The translations under genes and the position numbers were made by a program. A stretch of DNA of 64,000 bases from Bimastos eiseni. Lineage: Eukaryota > Annelida > Clitellata > Crassiclitellata > Lumbricidae. Under the pieces are notes generated by a model. That model did not search any database. It was not told the origin of the DNA and saw nothing but the letters and a program-made list of their open reading frames with translations. The stretch lies in contig OY365816.1 in NCBI GenBank assembly GCA_959347315.1, positions 28,229,207-28,293,206 on the forward strand, read 5' to 3'. Shown here piece by piece: positions 26,301-32,199 of the stretch; positions within the stretch are counted from its first letter, which is position 1; each line of letters starts with the position of its first letter.

Positions 26301-29300
26301 CAGAAATGCAAACTGGAGAGTATCCAAGAGAAACAATCTATTCTCAGCTTAGAAGGACTGCATATATGACAAGATCCGATTGCCTTTATTGTATTGTATC
26401 TATAGATTTATATAGCGCCTCTCACAGAATAACTATTCAGAGGCGCTCTCAGCACGGAAATCCCAAGGAAAAAGAAACGTCTTTAAACAGTGAGAAGCCG
26501 ATGGAGAGAAGCCAGTTATTAGTTAGACCCATAGCGATGGAGGAAGAGGGACTCACAACAGCCTTAGCTTTAAACTATTTAGGGTAAAAGGGTCAAGACT
26601 CAATAGGTCAACTCCCCAACAGCGCAGAAATTTGTGTCCGTATTTCTGCCCCCCTGTACCACGGAACCAATCGAGCCATCAAAAAATTTAGTGGAAAATA
26701 CAGGAAAGGTAAATACGATAGGTGTCCACTGTCCAGCTTAACTAGACTCGGCCGGTCAACAATTATCGGAGGTAGAGCAATAGAGAAAGAAAACTCAGAA
26801 GCATGAGCAAAATGAGCAAACAGTTTTTAAATAACTGAATCCCATTATGTAAACACAATCATTACTGACTGTGGATAATCTTTGAAACGTTGAAACTGTC
26901 GCAACTGTTTCTGTTTCTCACATCATTAGTAAAGCAGATGAATATACGTCTGTGTCTATATTCGCTTCAACGTCCCTCCCCACTCCTTCCCTCTCTTATA
27001 CCGAAAGTGGCGTATTTGAGAGATTTAAACCTCGGGCTAGCACGATAAGTAAGTAAGTATATTCTTTAATCAGACCGTTCAGACGTCTACAAGTGCACAA
27101 CATGTACAAATAAACGCACGAACAAAACGTAGAAGCAATATCTGAGGAAGAGATCAGCACATGCAACCATCCGAATACTTCAGCAGCTTAATTGGCGCTG
27201 TTGAGAAGTGTGAGGAAAGAAATAATAACAAAAAAGTTAGGTGGGTCGAGACCAGAACCCTGGATGAACCCTGTATTAATCGTACAAAGGCGAGAGACAA
27301 CACCCATGAACTTTGTGCTATGAGAACGAATTGATAGTAGTGAGAGTATCCAGTTATAGATGAAATCAGACAATGGGAACAAGGGAAGCTGCTCAAAAGA
27401 GTAGGCATGGCTCACCGTAGTGGTGGTGTTAGTTGCAGTTTAAAGACACTGTGTGATGAGAAAGATCATTATCGTTGCCCTCCTCCTTTATCCAGCCTTG
27501 GGACTGGTACTGCTGAACTGCAAACAGTGGCGGATCTCAAATGACACTGTCCCTATACCCTTATATTTATCAGCTATGTTCAATTCATCTGCCTTGAAAT
27601 GTCTTACAATTGAACCGATCCCTTCTCATCAAGACAAGACCTGACTACAAGGACTGTTATGTCCATAAGACGACCAGATTTCAGTCATCTTTTATGAACT
27701 GGTGGCAACGTAGACTCCTCTCTGTCTATCTGCTTTTCCGGTTTATTCTGGATCTGCTGATGTAGTAGCAGAAGTTTCAGTCCATTGACATTGTGTGATA
27801 ACAAAGATTGTTAGCGTTGCCATCCCCCTTTATCCAGGCTTGGGACTGGCACTGCCATAGTGCGATCCGCTCATATTGCCATGCTTGTCAGCATATAGAC
27901 AGCAAATTTAAAGTGACCAAAGTAGCAAATTTTCTTAAAAATTTTCGTTTCAATTTGAAACTGACAAAACGCAGTATGATTACATTTACAGTATGAATGA
28001 ACGTCATTACAAGAGTTTAACTATAGGCAGCCTTAATTTAAGGAGGATACGGGTATCGAAGTCGGTTCCTCGGCTCTGTGCCCCAGTGTATTATCCATTA
28101 ATCTACTGTCGCAGCCATACAAGGCGCTCATTACGTTATACAGTTTAACCAATGCTGAAGTCTAGCAATAGAAGAACTAAACCTTGGGGGATACTTTGGG
28201 GTATCGAGCTCTGTTCACTGGCTCTACACCCGCGAGTGACAGTGTCTCGTCCAATGCTTTAGGGACACACCCGCGTACAACGCCAGAACTATAAGACTCA
28301 AAAGCAACCCATGATAGCGAGTTGCAAAAATGACCAAGGCCTATTAATTATGGCTGAGTTATCAATGGCCGTTCAAAGCAAGCAGAAACCAAAATTAATC
28401 ATCCAAATTGTGAAACATCTGTTCTCTGATACAAAGGAAAGCGTGGTGAAATTACGCTAATTATCATCAGGTCAATTAGAACAAAACGCCTACAGTGTAA
28501 ACAGGATTTCAGTCTAATTACTTAAGCTGTACAGCAATCCGTCGATTAGAACACAACATGAGCAGAGAGTACCTTAAGCCTTATCAGTTATCAGCCCAGA
28601 GGCAATCAATCCAGCCATGGGTGTGAAGTATTATCGACTCTACTTTCTTAGCCTCGGCATATGAGGGCGGTTGGTCAGTCCTCTCTCACGCCATAGTCTC
28701 ATCTTTCCACCAACATTGTACGGTCATATAGTCATTATGGCTGGGTTTGCTATATAGCCCTAGGCATAGAGGGTGAGAAGTATCCACTCTCCTACTCTTC
28801 TCCCTCCCTCTCCTTCTCCTTCCCCAATCTACGAAATCAGCTCATTTCCCCCCTTCTCGATAACCAAGTACATGCTTACATTGTGTAATTAACAAGTTAT
28901 ATTACAGAATGTAAACATGTCATCGACATGATAAATGAGCTGAGTCAGGCGGTCGGTTATTAACTGGCAGTTTTTATCAAAAGATACAAATCATATAATT
29001 AGTGATGAACTAACAGAAAGTTTATGATGAACGACAAAATGATGAACAGCCAACAAAAGAATGAACGACAGAATGAATGAACGAATGATCAAACATATGA
29101 AAGAATAGACAAAGAAACGAATGGACAATGAAACTGAATGAATGAAACAACAAATAAACAAACGAAAGAACGAATGAATGAATGTTGAATGAATGAATGA
29201 ATGTTGAGTGAATGAATGATTGAATGAATGATTGAATGAATGATTGAATGAATGTTGAATGAATGAATGTTGAATGAATGTTGATTGAATGAATGATTGA

Positions 29301-32199
29301 ATGAATGATTGAATGAATGTTGAATGAATGAATGAATGTTGAATGATTGATTGAATGAATTAATGATTGAATGAATGTTGAATGAATGAATGTTGCATGA
29401 TTGATTGAATGAATGATTGAATGAATGAATGTTGAATGAATGAGCCGGGCAACAACAGTTGTAGCCTTGTCCCATGAGATGTCCTGGCACAAGGCCGGCC
29501 AACTTGACACCATATCACTCTAACCGGAACAATAGCAAATATTTGCTCTTTTCAAATGTCAACAAGGTCCAGAGATGGTACAAAACACTGGAATTCCTCA
29601 ACCCCTTCGAACCTACCTATTTCTTACCCAATCAAAAACCAATTATCAAACACATTGAAGATAACATTGGAATTTAAAGTAGTATAGGTTCTGCTAAAGA
29701 CGCTGCCATAAGAAACATGATAAGCCACCCCTCCTCTTTTATCATAGGTTTGGGACTGGAACTAACTGAATATGGAAAGTCGCATTTGCAATTCAAGGGT
29801 GCTTGTGTCTAGCAATTACATTAAAACCTTTCCAATCCGGATAACAGTCAAGAAAGTTAATAAATAGCTTCCAATAATAAAGAAAAGTAACAAATACACT
29901 GGTAATAAGCTTATAATTATTACTGTTATTATTAAACATTCCTGCCTGAGAGTTAAAACGATTCCCCAGGAAGCAATCAGTCCAAAACTCTGTCACTTTG
30001 GTACATTCAGGCAGTGCCAATCCCAAGCCTAGATAAAGGAGGAGGGCGACGATAATGATCTCTGTTATTGGACAGTGTCGTTAAACTACCACAAATCATT
30101 CCAATTAAGAATAGAACATTTAATTTTTTCAAACTCTATCCGTCAGATGGCATTGCGAAGTGCCATACATAACACTCCAGATAATTATTCTACATTTATC
30201 AAGTGTCGCCACCTAACGGCCAGACATCAATCGATGGCGATGAGCAATTATTGTGAGTGAAGGACTCATTCAATTAAGGTCCTCACACGGTAACCGTATT
30301 AGAGGAAGAGGAGGCTCGACCCTGGCCGCTGAGAGAGGGACGCAGATGGGGACAAACGCCTCAAGCGCCCGGCGATTTTTATGGGCATGAGATAAACTTA
30401 TGATAATCAGTTATACAAAGTCTATGACTCAAGCCTTTCGAAATATAATATTACAGACGCTTAACTTGTACAGTTAGTTTAAACTCAAAGCATTGGAATA
30501 TTACAATACACATCACTGCTTGTTAAGCTGTTAAAGCCTGATTTCGTCCTTCATTCAACCATTCTTCCATTCATTTATTCCTTATATCATTCATCATTCC
30601 ACTCGGCCTTAGGATGGTTTACTCTGCTTAAAGTATATGCTCTACATGGACAAAATCCTCCCTGAATAACAAGATTCATATAAAGCAGTTGAAGGGCATA
30701 GAAACTCAAATCATGTGAGTCATGCTCTAAAATAGACCTGGCATACAATGAAGAAAAAAATCTCAATTGAAGGTTAAAACATATCTTATATACAACAAGC
30801 CTACAGCACACAATGGGTATCCTGCAACCGAGTAAGACTAAACGATCCTGAACAGGAATAATTAAGAAATGTAACGAACACAACCTGCGATTATGAAACT
30901 ATTTCAAGCCAAATCTTCACTGAACCAAATAATAATAATAATAATAAATATTTTCGTTTTAATTTCAAAATGACAAACCGCTGTATGATGGTTATAATCA
31001 ATAGTGTGAATGGACGACGACAAGTTATTGCAGGATTCAAATGTAAATGTTGGCCGCCATACAAGGCGCTCATGACGTCACACATATTAAATACAGATGA
31101 CCGTCAGTCAGAGACATTAGCCAGGGTAGCCGATCGATTGATCGATCAGATCACTTGCCTTGGAACACAGAGAGTGTGGGTTTGTCCTCAAGACAGTCAC
31201 TGCTGCTCAACATTTTTGAATTTATAATTGTAATGACAAACATTTAAAGACCGCCATCGGTAGAGAGCAACTTCCAGGATGTCTTACAAGACTTTTCGCT
31301 GTCAACGCAAATTTTTAAACTAATGCTAGACATTATGCAGAATGCTTGGTCATTAGACAGAAGTGCTTAGTAAATACGTAACACTAAAGTCAACCTGTAG
31401 CAAATTAATCATGATCATTTGGGAAAAGCCCAGTTGATGTCTTATAGGTCAGTGAAAGTAGAAGTCTGAGAGCCTTTAAGTTTAGATTCAAATGATGTTA
31501 AAGAACTCAAGGCAGAGGCACGTTAAGCGAAGTTTCTATCACAAATAGTGTGCAGAACTTGCGAGGGTTGGGGTAATGGTTAGCATTGTTCATATATTTA
31601 TTGTGACAACCATTCAGCTACGTATGCTGCATGGCTAAACTTTAGGCCGCAGAAGCACTAAAATTTCAGGCAACCTGACTTTTCTATAACCTCATCACAT
31701 GCTTTGAGAATCTGGAAACGTGCATTTTTACAAAATGCAGCACCAACTATAGGCAATTGGTCGGAATGTTTGACCTCTCAAATGCGTGACCTCTTGTCCA
31801 CTTCAATCCACTTCGCCTGTGACAGAAAACTTCATTGCATACTTCACACTTCAAAATCATATGACGGTAGAGATAATAAGTGGGCCCGTAATCCACGATT
31901 ATTAGTTCAAAGGATTTCCTCTAAAATCAAATAATCTAGGAGTTTCCTAAACAATTTCAGTGATTTACGGGGGACATAAATTCTCTCGATAAACCGGACG
32001 AATACCAGAGAATCCAGTCAAGACCAGTGCTCGCAGAGAATGAAGAAATGAGGTGTGCGACGTCAAAACACACTTAGATTCCAAATGAAAGCCCTCGAAA
32101 CAAGTAACATACCGTGAAATGAGTGCCTTCAACGCTCCCGACCGCAAAGCAACGATCCCCGGCATTTGCTGACCCTGTTAAAACCTGATGTCTGTTCAT
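931..32199 (-). CDS. DMXL: DMXL/rabconnectin-3 alpha, 31 exons, 3' end outside the window
   Basis: This is a DmX-like (rabconnectin-3 alpha) WD-repeat protein, a partner of WDR7 that promotes V-ATPase assembly and activity on endosomes and synaptic vesicles, like yeast Rav1. Minus-strand exons in transcript order: 32113-32199, 25882-26010, 25231-25305, 24863-24941, 23384-23610, 22198-22237, 21501-21630, 20644-20829, 20139-20314, 19207-19455, 18491-18609, 18151-18266, 17051-17734, 16456-16594, 16121-16303, 15662-15863, 15445-15515, 14673-14928, 11292-11489, 9131-10528, 8608-8786, 8017-8136, 7326-7423, 6918-7083, 5592-6603, 4428-4891, 3801-4038, 3057-3302, 2355-2518, 1769-1938, 931-1016. These total 7,687 coding bases (about 2,562 codons) with matching phases and GT-AG introns throughout. 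Vertebrate DMXL proteins are about 3,030 residues, so roughly the last 450 residues (C-terminal WD40 repeats) lie beyond position 1. The start at 32199 is supported by the family N-terminus HQVLTG. Confidence 0.95.
1100..1235. repeat. 27-29 bp minisatellite
   Basis: About five tandem units built on AATATTCATYRACACCATAG with a short A-rich spacer, inside the DMXL intron between exons 31 and 30. No coding potential. Confidence 0.8.
1540..1700 (+). repeat. Dispersed repeat, possible LINE 3' end (shared with 23.8 kb)
   Basis: The end of this stretch (GAATCTAAGTGCATCTTCTT, then a TGGCGATTGACTAT core and a CAGATTYACATTTC tail) is matched at 23,830-23,905. The 23.7 kb copy is preceded by sequence resembling the C-terminus of LINE reverse transcriptases, so this is probably the 3' end of an old 5'-truncated retroelement. 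Confidence 0.45.
2080..2282. repeat. 19-bp minisatellite
   Basis: Roughly ten tandem units of ACAATAGAAGTTACTAATT with small variants. It lies in the intron between DMXL exons 30 and 29 and ends about 70 bases from the exon 29 donor. Confidence 0.85.
2600..2720. repeat. TTTATATAGCGCC family copies
   Basis: Two closely spaced fragments carry the dispersed word TTTATATAG (2,618-2,630 and 2,684-2,700, the latter continuing GCGCCTCTTCACGAG). Other clear copies occur at about 860-905, 16,790, 22,510, 26,405, 33,905, 35,670, 36,250, 36,640, 37,490, 39,025, 43,050, 45,355, 50,170, 60,820 and 61,385. The word is found both as a start (TTTATATAGCGCC) and, reversed, as an end (GGCGCTATATAAAT). Confidence 0.7.
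3057..4891 (-). CDS. DMXL: DMXL exons 26-28
   Basis: Exon 26 (4428-4891) begins with an acidic stretch (DVDDEDDDDLV) and then carries the conserved core ASTQMELLLLLQELQQT followed by LPLLAASLASAKTVIADP, almost identical in pattern to vertebrate DMXL. Exon 27 (3801-4038) contains SSCVYQCLCDSDS and ends SLPAQWP. Exon 28 (3057-3302) contains VLLVESLVAVLMSLLSYAL and YRLVAHPLDEAVWPLLFGGG, matching RLAAHPLNNRMWAAVFGGG of the family. Phases 0, 1 and 1 join correctly. Open reading frames that run into the neighbouring (TAA)n repeat are not part of the gene. Confidence 0.92.
3335..3775. repeat. (TAA)n microsatellite and GACA-rich tract
   Basis: Imperfect (TAA/TAG)n from 3,340 to about 3,690, interrupted by a short CAGCAG/CACAGC segment at 3,566-3,600, then a GACAGA-type tract up to 3,775. 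The segment at 3,540-3,567 (CATTGCAGCACTGAAGAGG) is found again at 5,212-5,230, so a small retroelement remnant is probably embedded. Confidence 0.8.
4225..4330 (+). repeat. Dispersed repeat, TTTATCCAGGCTTGGGACTGG family
   Basis: This copy reads CACTGTGTGATAACAAAGAT, then GCCCTCC, TTTATCC and a GGCTTTGGACTGGCACCACC end. Seven other copies occur in both orientations: 27,440-27,535, 27,785-27,865, 29,725-29,775, 30,005-30,085 (minus), 37,945-38,010 (minus), 51,168-51,245 (minus) and 62,095-62,165. All are non-coding and lie in introns or intergenic DNA. Confidence 0.75.
5592..7083 (-). CDS. DMXL: DMXL exons 24-25 (Rav1-like core)
   Basis: Exon 24 (6918-7083) contains EERWRKAALKNAFHLLARQ and ASAFFLLAGAVTDALQ, among the most conserved DMXL sequences and part of the RAVE subunit 1/Rav1 C-terminal homology region. 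Exon 25 (5592-6603, 1,012 bases) continues with HLKDFQLALVLIRLYED, DPFLRSMAHWLLDDH and CPLLALEVLTNLP. It then passes a serine/acidic low-complexity stretch (SSSSEEDEDEDKDEKKEK) and ends with ATGFEVDGGQLRFQLYVWLE. Apparent upstream extension of the exon 25 frame into TACA-rich sequence (6,604-6,807) is intron; the acceptor is at 6,604. Confidence 0.95.
6604..6830. repeat. (TGTATG)n-type intronic tract
   Basis: TG/TATG-rich simple sequence directly upstream of the exon 25 acceptor on the minus strand (reads as ACATACATAC in transcript sense). It keeps reading frames open and so mimics coding sequence. Confidence 0.7.
7326..8786 (-). CDS. DMXL: DMXL exons 21-23
   Basis: Exon 21 (8608-8786) contains GFAKRGLAEIIDDCGLRFLV and ends FYIWAFHSKSKQ, matching the family's DECGLRFLLA and VWAFHSESEEE. 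Exon 22 (8017-8136) contains TWSELRQFGVGWWLTDIELL, matching WSELRELGVGWWLRN. Exon 23 (7326-7423) contains DPMDVALFYIAMKKKNVL, matching LDAAIFYLAMKKKAVI. Splice phases are 0, 0 and 2. Confidence 0.95.
7480..7575. repeat. AAACAAACTTTATGAT repeats (left arm)
   Basis: Degenerate units of ACAAACTTTATGATAAAC. The same words recur at 7,835-7,925, and their reverse complement (GTTTGTTTATCT) makes up 8,270-8,515, so DMXL exon 22 sits between inverted arrays. Confidence 0.6.
7612..7836 (+). mobile_element. LINE reverse-transcriptase C-terminal fragment
   Basis: Plus-strand translation gives YGCKTWVITRDVEDRIMAFE, then RKCYKKVLGKSWTLKVSNEE and RRIHHRENLMQKMVQ. This is the familiar C-terminal region of non-LTR retrotransposon polymerases (the 'W..T…FE.KC.R..L.I.W…..N.E…R' pattern). 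The frame breaks just before the expected RLRLLGHI, so it is a decayed, 5'-truncated insertion, antisense to DMXL. Confidence 0.8.
8220..8520. repeat. GTTTGTTTATCTGGAAGTTT array
   Basis: About a dozen degenerate units of AAGTTTGTTTATCTGG with substitutions. It is the inverted counterpart of the AAACAAACTT array on the other side of exon 22. No coding sequence. Confidence 0.65.
9131..10528 (-). CDS. DMXL: DMXL exon 20 (1.4 kb)
   Basis: This is the largest DMXL exon here (466 codons, phases 1/1). It starts GAKWTLEDTIEIPNVVIADP and contains HLDWVSTEDGSHVLTVSVGS, close to the family's HLDWVSKEDGSHILTVGVG, followed by HLAWVRNGILVVGMENEVHV and YSQWKLPV, matching SWVRDGILVVGMDCEMHVYAQWK. The second half is serine-rich and weakly conserved apart from RQLLELLAFGRTRCVRLILC and SRQLAWYLEHTQLPEMSSLE. 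The exon is markedly more G+C-rich than the surrounding introns. Confidence 0.96.
10575..10860. repeat. (TA)n and AATAAATATATG repeats
   Basis: Long (TA)n runs from 10,584 to 10,700 followed by several AATAAATATATG units to about 10,795. It lies in the intron upstream of exon 20 and has no gene. Confidence 0.85.
10861..11240. other. DMXL intron, no gene seen
   Basis: Intronic sequence between exons 19 and 20 with a repeated CGAATA/CGATATT motif around 10,970-11,170 (for example CAAATACCGAACAGC and GCGAATACAAAGCGAATATT). No conserved coding sequence was recognised. Confidence 0.4.
11292..11489 (-). CDS. DMXL: DMXL exon 19
   Basis: 198 bases, phases 1/1. The translation contains SSAYSGRLAVAHRLA, matching the family's CAHTGRLAVAYK, and ends LVSLFVSVFECESTG, matching SMHVCIFECESTGG. 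The 5' half of this exon (11409-11489) and its acceptor have been tandemly duplicated just upstream (see 11622-11837). Confidence 0.93.
11409..11837. repeat. 213-bp tandem duplication carrying half of DMXL exon 19
   Basis: The segment 11409-11621 is repeated almost perfectly at 11622-11837. Each unit holds the first 81 bases of exon 19 in minus-strand sense, its TTTAG acceptor, the adjoining intron and a (TAA)n run. The only difference seen is in the (TAA)n length and a few adjacent bases. The upstream copy keeps the acceptor (at 11703-11707) but lacks the rest of the exon and its donor, so it is a pseudo-exon fragment. Confidence 0.92.
11838..12120. other. DMXL intron, no gene seen
   Basis: No conserved coding sequence was recognised. 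The left flank of the reverse-transcriptase insertion begins somewhere near 12,100, but its exact 5' boundary could not be placed. Confidence 0.4.
12120..14375 (+). mobile_element. Non-LTR retrotransposon, reverse-transcriptase copy 1 (decayed)
   Basis: A reverse-transcriptase-like coding region lies antisense in the DMXL intron between exons 19 and 18. Visible landmarks are [66 protein letters not shown] and the catalytic YLDD at 13358-13369 (FADD or YADD is more usual in LINEs). The reading frame runs from about 12,317 to 13,678, then continues in another frame from 13,639 to 14,256 because one base is missing near 13,600. A 10-base duplication near 12,820 is offset by a 10-base deletion near 12,970, and 15 bases are missing near 13,195 relative to copy 2. 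The element ends with a short tail (GATAACAGCACAATGTGAAA) and a (TAA)n run at 14,300-14,370. No endonuclease domain was recognised. The clade is uncertain; an R2-like group is possible. Confidence 0.85.
14580..14660. repeat. (TAA)n microsatellite
   Basis: Imperfect (AAT)n at about 14,595-14,660, ending roughly 12 bases from the DMXL exon 18 donor. Confidence 0.75.
14673..16303 (-). CDS. DMXL: DMXL exons 15-18
   Basis: Exon 15 (16121-16303) ends SLQSTSRPGCMIDLKPIADA, matching the family's QQSTARPGCIIALDPITD. Exon 16 (15662-15863) contains LIHVFQELLISGH and ERFYLVVIEQVAEGNSVLTM, matching LLHVFQEDFI and DFFLVVIEKD. Exon 17 (15445-15515) is a 71-base exon with weak conservation. Exon 18 (14673-14928) contains AGHLSSSSIYPACFAPYLLS and TACSDGHIRFWQC, a WD-repeat segment nearly identical to vertebrate DMXL. 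Phases 0, 1, 0 and 1. Confidence 0.94.
14990..15440. other. DMXL intron, no gene seen
   Basis: AT-rich intron between exons 18 and 17 with no recognised coding sequence, RNA or tandem repeat. Confidence 0.4.
15990..16102. repeat. (ACACATACATAC)n microsatellite beside exon 15 donor
   Basis: About 110 bases of CATA/CACA repeats. In transcript sense this is a UG/UAUG-rich tract starting about 20 bases downstream of the exon 15 5' splice site (donor at 16,119-16,120). Confidence 0.85.
16456..17734 (-). CDS. DMXL: DMXL exons 13-14
   Basis: Exon 13 (17051-17734, 684 bases) contains MVTKHTNGSINMWQISFAES, GHRFHTDGSACHPVLPLLLT and ELILWHVAPIGPLSKSGGI, then ELARINSPVPLAFRRVAWFP; these match the vertebrate DMXL WD-repeat region (SKHIDGSLNQWAVTFAD, LILWRVDPIGPLSYTGG). 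Exon 14 (16456-16594) contains SALFVASDGASLRIYQAVLD, matching ACFVASDGKYLRLYQAVVD. The junction is phase 2. Confidence 0.96.
16781..16880. repeat. Inverted-repeat element with GCGC ends
   Basis: A short element begins TTAATATAGCGCCCCTTCAA and ends AAGGCGCTATGTAAATAGTG, so its two ends are imperfect reverse complements of each other. It is the cleanest small copy of the TATATAGCGC family in the window. Confidence 0.6.
17820..18120. other. DMXL intron, AT-rich
   Basis: The intron between exons 13 and 12 is almost entirely AT-rich, with repeated words such as TATAAATTTTTATAGTAAT. No coding sequence or RNA was recognised. Confidence 0.5.
18151..20314 (-). CDS. DMXL: DMXL exons 9-12
   Basis: Exon 9 (20139-20314) ends with GEIVPSFHFHLAASINLLT, matching the family's CHFHIAASINPATD. 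Exon 10 (19207-19455) contains DFVIHWLDNKEFHATLEAEK, matching FVVHWLNNKELHFTLSMEV. Exon 11 (18491-18609) has little conserved sequence but keeps the frame. Exon 12 (18151-18266) contains SDMLYGVHPLDGSLLMW, matching PDMLFSIHPVDGSFLVWH. Phases 1, 1, 0 and 2. Confidence 0.93.
18360..18430. repeat. (GA)n/GACA microsatellite
   Basis: GAGAGAGAGA and AGACAGA words between exons 12 and 11. They keep a reading frame open but are not coding. Confidence 0.75.
18740..19200. repeat. ATCC-rich degenerate tandem repeat
   Basis: About 450 bases of CATCCATTAATC-like and TCCCTCCCT words, running up to the donor of DMXL exon 10. It resembles the array at 1-600. Confidence 0.75.
19490..19645. repeat. GCGCCCCGACAAATGCGCC repeat
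   Basis: Two small arrays abut: AACAACATGTGTYGTAAC units (19,468-19,540), then at least four units of ACAAATGCGCCCCG (19,560-19,640). The G+C-rich core stands out against AT-rich intron sequence. Confidence 0.65.
19815..19990. repeat. Dispersed repeat, 'GGGTATCGAAGTCGGTTCCTC' family
   Basis: This copy contains GCCACGTAAGA, AACCAACGCCGTCACCTAG, AAGGACTAGTCAACCTTA and GGTATTGAAGTCGATTCCTC. Longer or partial copies occur at 27,940-28,235, 30,950-31,090 and 41,625-41,850. The 41.6 kb copy looks the most complete (about 225 bases). Confidence 0.65.
20320..20595. repeat. 20-bp minisatellite (AAAACACAATGGAAAGTTG)
   Basis: About 13 degenerate units of the 19-21 base motif immediately 5' (in transcript terms) of DMXL exon 9. 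Its reverse complement gives an artificial repetitive open frame rich in FNFQLCFQLSIV. Confidence 0.85.
20644..22237 (-). CDS. DMXL: DMXL exons 6-8
   Basis: Exon 6 (22198-22237) is a 40-base microexon encoding NDRLVKIWYEDRK, matching the family's DDCLLKVWYNVE. Exon 7 (21501-21630) contains FNFIYLAHPRAVTGFSWRRT, matching FVYLAHPRAVNGFSWRKT. Exon 8 (20644-20829) contains SIANVLLTSCKDNICRMWCE, matching SVCNVLLTCCKDNVCRLWVE. These are N-terminal WD repeats. The exon 7 donor was placed so that phase 2 joins exon 8 in frame. Confidence 0.95.
21050..21500. repeat. About 30-bp degenerate tandem repeat
   Basis: Around 14 degenerate units of TGGAACCTACTTCTAAGTCTA plus ACTGTGTGGAC. It reaches to the donor of DMXL exon 7 (21,499-21,500), so the exon's 5' splice site lies at the edge of the array. 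Confidence 0.75.
22500..22990 (+). mobile_element. Long copy of the TATAGCG dispersed element
   Basis: Begins near TTTATGTATAGCGTTTCTTC and continues through GAGGCCATTCCAGATCGGGG and GAAGGCACGGTTCTGCCTGG to about 22,970. The internal part is G+C-rich and looks like the longer version of the short TTTATATAGCGCC fragments scattered elsewhere. Fragments of the same internal region may be present at 26,440-26,560. It encodes nothing I recognise. Confidence 0.55.
22985..23330. repeat. GTGTGCGCACAC-containing repeat (inverted relative to 33.6 and 38.7 kb)
   Basis: Contains TTTAGTGTGCGCACACAATT near 23,036 and GTTGCACACAAAAAATTCC near 23,285. The reverse complements of these words are found at 33,590-33,660 and at 38,400-38,760 around SNX17 exon 8. 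No coding sequence. Confidence 0.5.
23384..25305 (-). CDS. DMXL: DMXL exons 3-5
   Basis: Exon 3 (25231-25305) encodes IAASYGSKVCIFEPTPLSS, matching the family's IAASYGNVISIFEPV. Exon 4 (24863-24941) encodes RLDYQWYHTGTIDIEGNILA, ending ALKWNLDG. Exon 5 (23384-23610) begins TRLLTSGAILEMWQNV, contains EWTCVWKSELANPVVDIKFS and ends SSDGLLFATAGE, matching MKFSPDGEFFATAGK. These are the first WD repeats of the N-terminal propeller. Phases 0, 1 and 0. Confidence 0.95.
23700..23910 (+). mobile_element. Truncated LINE 3' end
   Basis: Translation contains FHASAPNEWNR followed by PLSLCSSNTLPLKS, which resembles the 'APRLWNSLP..LR.S.SL..FK' C-terminal signature of LINE polymerases, with stops. It ends in a CAGATTCACATTTC tail shared with 1,540-1,700. 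Confidence 0.55.
24070..24270. repeat. (CATACATACATG)n microsatellite
   Basis: About 190 bases of CATA/CATG tetranucleotide repeat. It yields open frames on both strands that are not coding. Confidence 0.9.
24655..24715. repeat. (TAA)n/(GAT)n microsatellite
   Basis: A run of ATAATAATAATAATAATAAT passes directly into GATGATGATGATGACGACG. Confidence 0.8.
25882..26010 (-). CDS. DMXL: DMXL exon 2
   Basis: 129 bases, phases 0/0. The translation AYGTGTTVVILASDFQRVQI then IPSPLDGSDLEVSG aligns with vertebrate FTAYASGCDIVILGSDFERL and QIIPGAKHGNIQVG. Acceptor at 26,011-26,012, donor at 25,880-25,881. Confidence 0.94.
28640..28765 (+). repeat. Dispersed TTTCTTAGCCYCGGC repeat
   Basis: Contains ACTTTCTTAGCCTCGGCATA, GAGGGCGGTTGGTCAGTCCT and TCTCATCTTTCCACC. 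A second copy at 57,720-57,860 reads TTTTCTTAGCCCCGGCGGAT and TGGCGGGTGGCTAGTCCTC; a possible reverse copy lies at 39,955-40,035. Confidence 0.6.
29020..29445. repeat. (GAATGAATGATT)n tandem repeat
   Basis: About 420 bases of GAATGAATG, TTGAATG and GATTGAATG words. It gives two overlapping artificial reading frames (over 130 residues of HSFNHSFNQS) on the minus strand. Confidence 0.9.
32113..32199 (-). CDS. DMXL: DMXL exon 1 with start codon
   Basis: 87 bases encode MNRHQVLTGSANAGDRCFAV then GSVEGTHFT and end in phase 0 at a GTATGT donor. This closely follows the vertebrate N-terminus (HLHQVLTGAVNPGDHCFSV), which fixes the start codon at 32197-32199. The next exon is 6.1 kb away. Confidence 0.95.

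Larger units (their letters stand above)
26011..32112. other. DMXL intron 1 (6.1 kb)
   Basis: No conserved exon was found in this first intron. It holds a TATATAGCGCC-type element (26,395-26,560), three or four copies of the TTTATCCAGGCTTGGGAC family (27,440-27,535; 27,785-27,865; 29,725-29,775; 30,005-30,085 minus), two copies of the GGGTATCGAAGTCGG family (27,940-28,235; 30,950-31,090), a TTTCTTAGCC element (28,640-28,760) and a GAAT array. The rest looks like ordinary AT-rich intron. Confidence 0.6.

Noticed and set aside
29022..29513. Minus-strand open frame of 163 codons
   Set aside because: It is a translation of the GAAT tandem repeat (HSFNHSFNQS repeats); no conserved protein feature.
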